DNA from: Nymphalis io
Lineage: Eukaryota > Arthropoda > Insecta > Lepidoptera > Nymphalidae
Direction of reading: 5' to 3'
Assembly: GCF_905147045.1 (NCBI RefSeq)
Contig: NC_065897.1
Span: 9,439,001-9,503,000 of the forward strand
DNA: 64,000 nt
Part shown: positions 12,901 through 24,900 of the stretch, one piece after another
Layout: every line of letters begins with the position of its first letter
Numbering within the stretch: position 1 is the stretch's first letter
Program-made: the position numbers and the translations under genes
The notes under the pieces: model-generated
The model's input: the letters and a program-made list of their open reading frames with translations, nothing else
Databases searched by the model: none
Told to the model about the DNA's origin: nothing

Positions 12901-15900
12901 AAAATACTCATAACCTTTCACAGACTTAAAATTTACTTTCTATCACACAGTAATTAAATAGCTGATAATTTTATCGAAATCGGCATAAAATTAGCCTAAA
13001 AAAACAAAAAGAGATTTTTGTACTTATAATTTATATAAGCATTCATTAATTTTTTAGAGGTTTATCATTTCAATGTCTTATTCTTTTACAGGACCCTTAC
13101 GTAGAACTGGGTAAGGACACCCGAAATATAGCTGGGATAGAAGTGGTAGTGGTCGTTCAAGATGTTCAAGACATGCCACCTGTATTCACATCAGCACCTC
13201 CTATTACTCACCTTCCACGCCAAGTGGCACCTGGTGACATGGTAGTAAAAGTCCGGGCTGAAGACGGAGATAAGGGAGCACCTCGGCAGATACGCTACGG
13301 TCTCGTATCTGAGGGGAACCCATTCACGCCATTTTTCAATATTAATGAAACTTCAGGTAAGTTTAACATTAAATAAGATTTTAATGAATGCGTCAAAAAT
13401 TTCGATGAATATAAAGCATATTTCGATAAGTTAACAAAATAAATTTAAATTTAAAACATATGTTACCTAGCAGCTCTTATAACATAGACATCGTAAGTGT
13501 GAACTTACGACATCAAAATACAATATTTGACAACCTTCTTTGTGCCGAGTTTTATATACGTGAATATCTTGTTTTAAGCTTCTATGTAGAGATAATAATA
13601 TTTACCAAGATTCATCATTGTATACATTTCTTGTATGAACATGAATGTATTATTTCTATTATATACGGGTATAGAATTATAATAAATCATTTTTAACATA
13701 TTTTGAGACAAACTATAAAATAAACATAAACGGTGTATTAAACAACAAAGTACATAAGTACAATAAAATTAATTACCTGAATAAAGTTATATCGAGTGTA
13801 GTATAATATATTAATATAATTATTTTAACAAAGGTATAGAATAAAACTTTTTCCCCTATATTCAAGTATGCAATTTGTGCACTTTACATGTAAGCCATCG
13901 ATAACATGTATTTAAATTTAATATTGTATAAGTCGAAAGTTTCATGTAAAATGCATTACACACTTATTGTAAATCGGATCGAGGTTGTATTTGAAATTCA
14001 GGAGCTAACTTATCAGATCTCGACCACGCATTGTGTGATCGTGTCGCCGTCCTAAATCTTTTAAGCTCCCAGCAAGTGGCGAGGTGTTATGATTCCGATG
14101 AGATAACTTGAATTATTTTTATTACCTTTACTACAACTTCGCGTGAATACAATTAAACTTTCATCCTGAATAACTTTAAATATTATATAAAAATAATTAT
14201 ATACAGTTACTACCTAATTCACACAGTTACAATGTATTATAATGTTGACCACGTTCCCAAAACACAAGGAAAAGAGAATTTTAGGATCCTCCTTGGGAGT
14301 GCTTTAATAGTTTGTTTCTTCATCACTACACGGGTGGTTGAGCTGCTTATGAGGTCGATTGATGAATTCGATTCAAAAATACCTTTAGTGAGCTTTTACC
14401 ACGTTACCACTAGTTAAGATTGGGTTGGCACTATTCCATTCTTGGAACATGGCTTGTTAAACATTTAATACAAAATATTAAAAGAAAAAGTTTTGGAATT
14501 TGAATTCTTAATACATAATAATGTAACTGTGATTGTAAAATGCCATTGAGAAAAATATTTTCAATTGCTTAATGAATATTCCATATGCAGGTCAGAAACC
14601 CTTGGTTGTATTGATTTTAAAATAGCCGTAGAAGGGGTCATAATCAAATATCTCACGACAGCCGTCTTCGTGCGAAAACCTTGCGTGTCTCAAGTGGCAT
14701 TTATGTTTATGAGTTTTATGTAAATCTGGATCACATTTAAATGTAAATATTTTGGATGATCTTTGTATTTCACGTTTAATAACATGAAATGACCAAACAT
14801 TATTACCTATTTAAGGCCACGCCAAAATTTTGCAAACCATTATGTCTCATTCAAAAATGTGTATATTATTAAAATAATTTACATTAAATAAATGTTTGTT
14901 GAATTCGTTCCATTTTGATTTAAAATATAAATCAGTACAATAGTATAAAAAATGTGGATGTTGGTATATCTGTTTGCGATTAATATACTTTGACTTCGTT
15001 TGATCGATCACCATAAAACTTTTTACATTAGTATTTTTTCATGAAGCAGTTTACATCATCCACTTAGTCGTAACTGGCCATACCTTTCAACTGATCGCGA
15101 TGACAATTGGTATACACACAGATAGGACACCGTCTGCCAGTTTTTAGTGTAATATAAAATGTGACAACGCTAAACTATTATTAAGGTAGCTGAAATGTTA
15201 TTGAAAGTGATGACTAGTTTAGCGTGTTGTCGAAGTCCCTCATTAATTTTTCACAATTTACGTAAATATAGAAATTTTCAATATCAACATAACATTTACA
15301 ACGGTAACAAGTTGATTATCTTATAAAACGAATGTAATATTCCGTCTGATAAATCTTCTCGTTCTGGACTATGGCCAACTTTCCGATTAAAAATAAGGAA
15401 TTGAGAAATTGTTTTAGTACACTGTTCCATTGAGGATTGGCAGTATGTCTTAGAATTTGTCCCTTAGGAATCGCCGACGATTGAAAACGAAAAATAATAA
15501 CTTAAAATTGAGCACATACCATAATATGTATAATTGTTGAGCATACATTTAGAAAATATAATCTTCAGCCATTTAGACTAATAAATAAGTAATTAAATAT
15601 TTATATATACATGCATATCTGAACATAGATGCACACGTTACGCGGAAGCTACTAGGTCCATCTTAGACACCACATTATATTTTATCATAAAACAATCATT
15701 AACTATAATTAACGATCAATATTCAATAGTTAGTATTAAGGTAACGACAAACCTGACATCAACCTTGATATGTTACAATTGTATATAGAACACAGCAGTG
15801 TTCTCGGCAGATTTATTTGGTGATAAATATTAAGCTACAAAGATGTCCATTCCCATGACTTTTGTTCACATCAATCTGGATTAGCATGTCGAAAGCCACA

Positions 15901-18900
15901 AATTATGAAAGTCCATTAGAATAAATTGAATCCTTAACGTTTATTCTAAAGGTAATTGATTACCACATTTCAGTCCTACGAGAGTTCGATTTGCATTCAA
16001 AGTGTATATAAATAAACTTAGAATCATTTAATCATGAATCACAACCACGCTATTTACAGACATAAGAGGAATAAGTAGGTTTATTACGGATGTATTAAAC
16101 GCAATATTAAAATAATACAAATTTTACCTAAATTAAATTCTTTATTACGTAGGGTTTTTTCAAATGTAACTATCCATTTATTATTGATACTACGGTCCAA
16201 CACCAAATATTCAAAATATCTTTTCCGGTAAATGTTTGCATTTAATGTGTTTAACCAGTTTAATTACAGGCACAAATGCACATAACATCTTAGTTGGTAT
16301 AGTTTGCGGCACATTGGCGGTGTATGGATATCATAATATATGTAGGGGGATGGTGTCTTATTCATCAATTTACCCGGAAGCCTTCCTATATTAATAAAAA
16401 ACTGACAAACCTTCGCGCCATAATTGTAACGTCGTATAAGATAATGTTCATTATCAATGATATGTGATCATCCAATTCATTATAAATAAACAAATTTGAT
16501 ATTATTAAATCTTAAAAAATAATTCATAAATAATAAGCCATTTGCATTTTTCCCTTGAAGTTAATGTGCTGCTTAGAATAGTAACTAATATCAAAGGTCG
16601 ACGCCCTCCCTTCGAACGTTCCTATTTCAATATTATATCGCTTTGACATAGTTCATATAAAATCACTAAAGTGGATGTATTCGCTTAAGTAGATTTAATA
16701 AACGTTTTGAATGTACATATGAATGTATAAACAAGTTAGGTATTCTAAATTGCTGTCCTAGTTTAATGTGACATTACCTTATAACGCATGTGAAGATATT
16801 TATCCTTCAACAATAATGTCATTTCTAAATTAGTACTCCTTCCGTTCTAATTTCAAATACTAGGTCAATGTAGGCAAACTATTTTTATTTGATAAAATCA
16901 GCGCGGCCTCCGCAGGCTTCCGTAGGATATTCTTCTTCCTTATCAACCCCTGGTTTCACTAGACTTGACCCGAGTTGAACCACGTCGCGTGACCTATTTC
17001 ATTCACTATTTTACACAAAATAACTTTAGTCATTTTAACGAAATTAAATCCAACTCTAGCCGCCAACTTTAACAATTAACCACTAAGCTTTGCTTATTTC
17101 CTAGTACAGACTGACAAACTTCAATGAAAATTTAAAACGGATCGACACCAAAGTAAAACTTATTTTAATCTAGTAAGCAAGCAGCAAAGTTAAATTAATT
17201 TACCAGCTTTTTAGCTTTTGCTAAATGTCAGTTGGAATTATGAGGTTTTAAATTGAAAGCGCTTGGTAACGAGTCCAGTACAATGTTTGTCTTGTGAAAG
17301 GAGCTATTGAAGAAGTATCTCTAAAGATGTTAACGCTTCGTTATTATTCATACAAATACATACCGTATTATTTAACTGTTTGATTTTAATATGGCAAAAG
17401 TATGTAAGGCCCAATAATGGTTCGATTTACAAGTTCGGTAGTTTGGTCGAAGATCGTATTATCGAATGCCGTGCCTAGGATTTCGCCTAGCTATGGTATA
17501 ATACCTCATTAGACCATTCCCGTGCTGTCGGTCTGCGTTCCATTGTTTGTAAAGAGTATGCCGTATTTCATATTATGCCTAATTGTACATTGGTTTGCTT
17601 AGTTTAAATAACTGGGTATGAATAAATTCGTTAATTTTGTAAATGTATACGACCTTACTTAAAAACGCTGCTTAGCTGCTGTTTCGTTAAACACTGATTT
17701 CGTTCGTTCTGTCATTATTAATTTGACATTAGATAGAAGAAGACAGCATTGCTTAAATAATCATCCGCTAAATAACGTTGTATGTTGTAATAAAGGCAAG
17801 GAAGAAATAATTGTTTTGTTTTAACATGTTTATTACAGAATCTCATGCAATTTTGTTTTAACACCTAATTCTTATTTTTAGAAGTTTTTTTAAGTTTAGG
17901 ACTCTTAGAAGCTCATGCAACAGTACTATTTATTTCAACTGTTTCAAGTAGAATTACGCAGCTTTAATACATAGTATGCATATTGTAAAATCTACATCAA
18001 TGTCACTTATTGATGCCAATGCCTGCAGTACAGTATATTCCTCGCATACCAAGTTTACTATTGTAAACAATTCTGCTGTCTTAGCTTACTTTTCATAATA
18101 AAGAGGTACTTAGTTTGAATAGCGTTCTAGGAGACATGACAATACACACTCCAACTCCGACTTTGGACAACTATGCCTCACCGATTCGCTTAGTGCGACC
18201 GTTAAATGGTAATGATATAAAATAGACATACAAACATAAGATGGAACGTCTCTTCGTTATTCTCTACCGAGGCCGTAATGTTTAAAGTCTTTTTACATAA
18301 TTGAAGCTTTATTTAGACACAAATTGAAAATAACGTAAATTGTTTTGATAGCCAACATTTAAAACCGGATCTAAGTATCGAGAATGTTTTTATTTTTATG
18401 ATGAGTCTATTTCTTGAAAGCCAGTACTTGTTATTACAATATATAAAACGAGTAGTCTTTACCAGGTTACAAATCTAAAAGAAATCCAGTGCTTGCATTA
18501 CCATTTTAACCTGGAAATTTAAAACATTTATATGAGACAGCTATTTTACGTTTTTTTGAAAAAATGAGTAGTCAGGAATGGGGTCATCTGATGGTAAGTC
18601 ACCATTACACCATAGACATTGGCATTGAAAAAATTTTATCCATCCCTTTCCATTGCCAATGAGCCACTAACTTTGGGAACTAAGATTTTATATTCCTAGT
18701 GCCAGTAGCTACCTTCCAAACGGAACACAACAATACTTAAGAACTGCTGGTTACCGGTAGAATATCTGATATCTAATATCCGGTAGAGAACCCAGACGAG
18801 CTTGCATCAAACCCAACCACCAAAGTGGAGTGAGTTAAGTGATTGTATTTAGACCTGTATTCATGAGGAGGACATTGTATATATTAGTATAACTAAGTAT

Positions 18901-21900
18901 ATATATAAACAATTTTACATTCAATGCAATTTATCCCTTTGATTTTCACAAGTTACTCACATGGACTATAATTTCTACAGAAATAGCTTTGCAATAACCT
19001 ATTTTACGCTTGAACAGTTATTGAACACATCGCATGTCAACGACAAGCTCCCGAACTTTTTCGAGGAAAACTGTTATTTATTTTATCGTAAGCGTTATTG
19101 GCAGCTAAATAAATAGTTTGTCGCTTGGCATGATATAATATAAACATACAATGTACTTGAAATATAACTATTAGGGTTGATGTAAGCTGATGGCCCGGTG
19201 GTTAGAACACGTGTTTTTAAACCGATGATTGCGGGTCCAAAATCAAACATGTGCTGATGTCATGTGCTTGTGTTTATAATTCATCGTGCTTGAAAACATA
19301 ATGAGGAAAACTACAACTGTCGAATAAACTTCCAAAAACTTCTCCAGAGAAGGGATGGCCCTTGTCCAGGGCAGGACATGAACGGGCTTTTACTTTAAAC
19401 CAGATGTTCTTTGCGGCTTTCCTTGAATTTCTTATTTCCTTATTTATTTTTTTCTCTGTTCTCGGTAAAAGTTATTTTCCAGTAATAAAAAACAAGGATG
19501 TTTTAACGAAATCAGGTTATTTAAATAAGGGAGTATTTCGTTGTAACTGTACGAGTGTTTTTCTACCTACAAGAACTAATTAAATGAATGCCAGCAGACG
19601 TATGTACTTAAACGTAATTAATTAGGTGTATGAAACAATAATGAAAGTCGTTTTAAAAGAGCACTTGAAACATTTAATCGCCACAAAGACTTATGTATGA
19701 TAATTAGATACTGTTACAGATTTTGTCTATCTTTGATCTTGGTAACGGATTGTTTGATTATTTATATGATTAAATTACTATACATACATATAAAAGTACG
19801 GATGTTTCATATTAGACTTGACTTATGATGTTTTAGTGATATGTATGCAAGTATAATATTCTTATGTATAGTATATTAGGTACTCGTAATTGTAAAATTT
19901 TCATTTTTTTTTTTAATTTATAAATATGTCTTAAGAATCATATATTGTGCCCTTATGTCATGCTAAATAAAGGCAATTCAAAGTTTCCTTACATGTCACC
20001 AAAGTCTTTAATAACAAACACGCCTCGTCAGCGCCTCCTTAAATATAAGTAGGGTATAAAATAAATGGTATTTTGTTTAGTACTAAGTGGAGACAGCTGG
20101 AATGTTTTTTTGTTCTGGCACTGATACTCAATAGAGGAGTGACAGCTTCAAAATTGTGTTTTAAGGAATAATCAATACATTTAATATAATATTCATGTTT
20201 AAATATGAAATATCTAATTTATTTTATTGAGTGTGGTAATAGGCCAAGGGCTAGCATCGAACTTGCGACCTTCAAAAGGATAACATCCTTTAAAGTTAAG
20301 CAATTGAGCTATTCAGATTCATACAACCTTAAGTTTAAATTGAATAAGAATCGCTAAATCCTTCATTATAGTCTTGCAGTCCTATTCTATAAGAACTCAC
20401 TTCATTACTCACACTTGAAATGTTGACCCGTTTGAAATGTTATAATTATTATGCCCAATGTCGCGTATATCACATTCTGGCATTTGACTGCGCTGAGTTT
20501 CACGCTTGCTTTTATGAATAGCCCTAAAGTTTTGTCTTTAAAATTTCCACTTTTAAATTTAAGCTGTGCGTCAATTCAAGATATTGATTTTTATTAATAT
20601 AAATTACACGCAATGAAATCTTTAAATGATAATAAATATATAGAGTAAAATACTTATAACGGCAATCTGGACCAAAGACCAAAAAAAACAAACAAATAAA
20701 TAAAATGAGTAGTTCTTAACTATGACTAAAAAAATTGTGATCGGTTTTATTACAATCTTGCGCTTTTGATGTGAAATATCTCGTGATTAACAAATGTCAA
20801 TTAATTGTCGTTTACTTATTTATAATTAAGTTAATTATATATAAGTAAAAGGCCCGGCCCTCCTTTTAATTTGGTTCACTTCTTGACAAAAAATTGCGAT
20901 TCAAAGGGGAAATTCTGCTGGCAATCTTGCCACCATTCCACGTGGTCATGATTTGTACAGTAGCTATTTTTATATTTTAGTTTTATAAATAAGGCTTTAA
21001 TTTAAATAATTCTTATGTAAATAAATTTAATTATATTTCAAAAAAATAATTGTATATTTCATACATAACGAATTTAAACAAAAGCCTATTCCACATAATT
21101 ATTACGCCTATTGCCTCAGTAAATGACTCATTATAATTTCCTTTTGTGAGTGAATTTAGGTGGGTGTATACTGTCGTACATAATATAAATATTAAAATAT
21201 TAGTACATTGTCTAAGCCTTGTCTATGCCATTGTAAAGACATTCCTATTTCAACGTATGCTAATTACAGCATAGAACTATTACTTTCAATCGTTGGGACT
21301 TATTTAAGAAATAAGTGAACACATTGACCATGTGTTTTATAATTGTAATTATTATTTTATTTAATGAAATTAATTACTTTCAAATTGAATACTTAGAAAT
21401 TAACACACTGTTCTCGAAAAATGTATACTGACTAAGTACAGTACGTCTTACCGAGTTTGTCTATTAATATTTGACACATAGTGATCAAGATATAAAGAAA
21501 TATATTGATTTATAAATTTATATACAATAATTAAATTAATATTATGAGATATCAAACTACGTACGATTAACTAAAAATAAATCAAATAACAATTTTTCAT
21601 TTTACAATGCCATCTAACGAAAATGTTCATAACTAAGTGCTCATCTTTATAGTATGAGTATTTTAATAGTCGTCGAATCGACTCGACTTGAAAGCACCGT
21701 AAAAGTTACTTTTATTACATTTGTCGCTAGATGGCACTGTCAATAATTATGTTTCGAAAATTAAAATTAAATAAGATACTATTGTTGAACCCAACATACA
21801 TAGGTACTATATTCATTTATATTATTCTGAATTCTAGGTGAATTGACTTTGGAAAGACCAATTGAAGAAATAGCTGCGATATCTCATGCAGGCGCCCCAA

Positions 21901-24900
21901 TCCTCCTCACCGTGGTTGCAGAAGAAGTACGTCTATCAAGAGAAGAGCCAGAAGCGATGTCCTCGACTGTACAGCTTGCCTTTATACTACCTGAACGAGA
22001 CAACTCGCCTCCTTACTTTGAGAATGATTCGTAAGTTTTTTTTTTTTTTAACATACAATAAAAATATATACAGACCTTATATCCTTTAATACATCATTTA
22101 CTAGATATGACATTTTAAAACGCAATATAAAAAAAGATACACAAAAATATTGGATGAATAAAATGGTCGTCTTATTGGTTTACTATACGCTATTATTAAA
22201 ATATTAAATTGCTAACACTGGAATTGATTATGATTTTTTATTTAGTATTATTTATACTATTTCATTCAAATGAATGTATATAATATTAATCATTATTCAA
22301 AATGCCATTCGATTCCTTTCAGTTACATCACTTATTTGGATGAAAATGCTCCTCAAGGAACAGCATTGATATTCAACGATCCTTACATTCCGCAAGTGAA
22401 TGACAACGATGCAGGAAAGAATGGCGTGTTCTCTCTATCGTTAGTAGGAAATAACGGGACATTTGAAATATCACCAACTGTCGCAGAGAGACATGCGCAA
22501 TTCATCATCAAAGTGCGAGACAATACGATGTTGGATTTTGAAGCTCGAAAATCAGTTATTTTTCAGGTAGATCTTATATTAAACAAAATATGATATATTT
22601 AAATTATACATACATATTTACCCGAATTATATCCGTTTATATTGTAATCATTAACGTTTAAATTTTATTCTTTTTTCAGATTTTAGCACAAGAGCTTGGT
22701 CCAGCAACAAATTTGTCTGTCACGGCAAATGTCACTGTTTACTTGAATGATGTTAATGACAATCCTCCCGTATTTTTGGCTCTTTCTTATGACGAAGAAA
22801 TACCAGAAAACGCGACAGCTGGTACAAGAGTTGTACAAGTTGCAGCTGATGATGTAGATACAGGAGCATTTGGAAAAATACAATACACTGCCATACTAGG
22901 ATATTTAAATACATCTTTGAATTTAGATCCTATATCAGGATTAATAACTATAGCTACAAATAACCATGGCTTCGACCGCGAAGCGATGCCAGACTTGCAT
23001 TTTTTAGTAGAGGCTAGAGATAATGACGGTGTAGGATTAAGAGTTACAGTGCCATTAATTATTAAGTTATTAGATGTAAATGATAACCCACCAGAGTTTG
23101 AAAGGACGCTGTATGAATTTGTTTTATCGCCGAGTTTAAGCAATTTTACTTCAGCAGCTTTTGTAAAAGCAATTGATAAAGACGCTGAGCCACCAAATAA
23201 TATTGTAAAATATGAAATAATTGATGGGAATGGAGATAGTAAATTTGCTATTAATGAAGATACAGGTATTATGTTCATCTATTTCTTTATATACTTGTGT
23301 AATGAAAATAAATCACAGGAAGTATTTACTTATTACTATATACTTTTATTTCAGGCGAATTATATCTTTTAGAAACATTAAAAAGGTCGAAAAAACAAAA
23401 TATTTACAGACAAAAAAGACAGTATGACAACGAAGAAGAAAGCGAAGTTTATATGTTAACCATTAGAGCGTATGATCTTGGTGTTCCCAAGTTGTTTTCA
23501 ACCACGATGGTAAAAGTTTACCCTCCAGAAAGTAAAACACGAACAATGTCTTTCATTGTGCCAGGTGCAAATCCCGATAGACAAAAACTCGAGGAAGTGT
23601 TAAGTACACTGTCTGGAGGAAAAGTCACGATTATAGATATAAAACCGTATAAAGGAAATGACGATAAGGGTACAGCAGACCTTAGTGGCCAAGCGTCTAG
23701 TCAAGAAAAGTAAGTTAATATTGTGTTTAGTTCATTCGTTTGACTATATATTATTAATTTACATCGAACGAAATAAAAAAAATTAACTATTTTTTGTAAT
23801 TTTAGGAGTGTAGTCACTGCAGTGGTTCGAATGGCCGGAAACTCCGCAATTAATGTTGCAAAACTGCAAGAACAACTAGCAAAGAATATGACGGTATACA
23901 CTACGAACACAGTGCATAAAGAACAAACATCAACAACCGAGGACAATAACTCGGTAATTCAGTAGTCCAAAAACATAAATAAAAAATATAAATAATCAGT
24001 TTCTAAGCTTATGTATTAATTCCTTTTTTTTTTGCAGGGGGTTTATAGAGCTGAAAGTCGATTACTATTTTGGTTATTAATTTTACTAGCAATATTGATT
24101 GCCTTAGTTCTACTACTTCTTATATGTTGTTGTATATGTGAAGGGTGTCCTTTATATATGCCCCCAAGGTAATATATATGCTTTCATTTCATATAAATGC
24201 TTCTGATTTTTAGTATCTAAACATTATTGAAATTAAAATTCAATTTTTAGTTTGTCTGAAATTACCTATAAAGATCGATAAAGACAACTTATTAAAGAAA
24301 AACATTTCGAATAGCTTTTTAAAAACTGACACCAGCAAATACTTTCGTAATAAATAGCACACTTTTTACCTAACGCATAATTTGGCACAATCACACTTAT
24401 TCAATGTTACTTAATAAAAGATTTAATATAAATAACAGATAGGTACATAGAAATCCATTAATAAATTCTAGGAAAAGAGTGATACGTGTCAACTCCACAG
24501 AGGACGACGTGCATTTAGTGGTTCGCGACAAGGAAGTTGGGAGGGAAAACAAGTCGACGCAGAATATAGAAAATAAATCAATACAAGCACCTGAATGGAG
24601 GAGACGAGAAGCCTGGAGCGCTGAACAAACAGATTTGAGGACTAAACCGACACAATGGAAATTTAATAAAAGGAATTATAGATCAAAAGATCTAAGTAAG
24701 CCGGCTTCAACACCTGGTGACATTCGACAAGAATTCGTTCAAGCTGCCACAGACAACGATTATAAATACGATGATACCCGACAATCAGTTCGCCGAAGGT
24801 AAATAACAATACACGCTGCTACACACACATAGCATTAAGTAACTGCGTACTGGAAAATACTAAACATAATTATTTTATTTCAGAGATGGGCCAAATGTAA

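Larger units (their letters stand above)
13357..21837 (+). other. Cad86C: Intron 5 of the cadherin gene, 8481 bp
   Basis: Donor GTAAGT at 13357 and acceptor TTCTAG at 21837. It interrupts a Gly codon in phase 1 within EC3. All other introns are 84-1240 bp. It holds direct repeat F, repeat E, decayed family A and B copies and a MITE-like inverted repeat. No exon with coding character was found inside, but long introns of this kind may carry enhancers or small RNAs. Confidence 0.85.

Noticed and set aside
19362..19583. 73-codon plus-strand frame in intron 5
   Set aside because: It overlaps a decayed SINE and has no coding features.
22787..23278. 163-codon frame on the minus strand
   Set aside because: It is the antisense shadow of cadherin exon 8, whose plus frame carries clear cadherin motifs.
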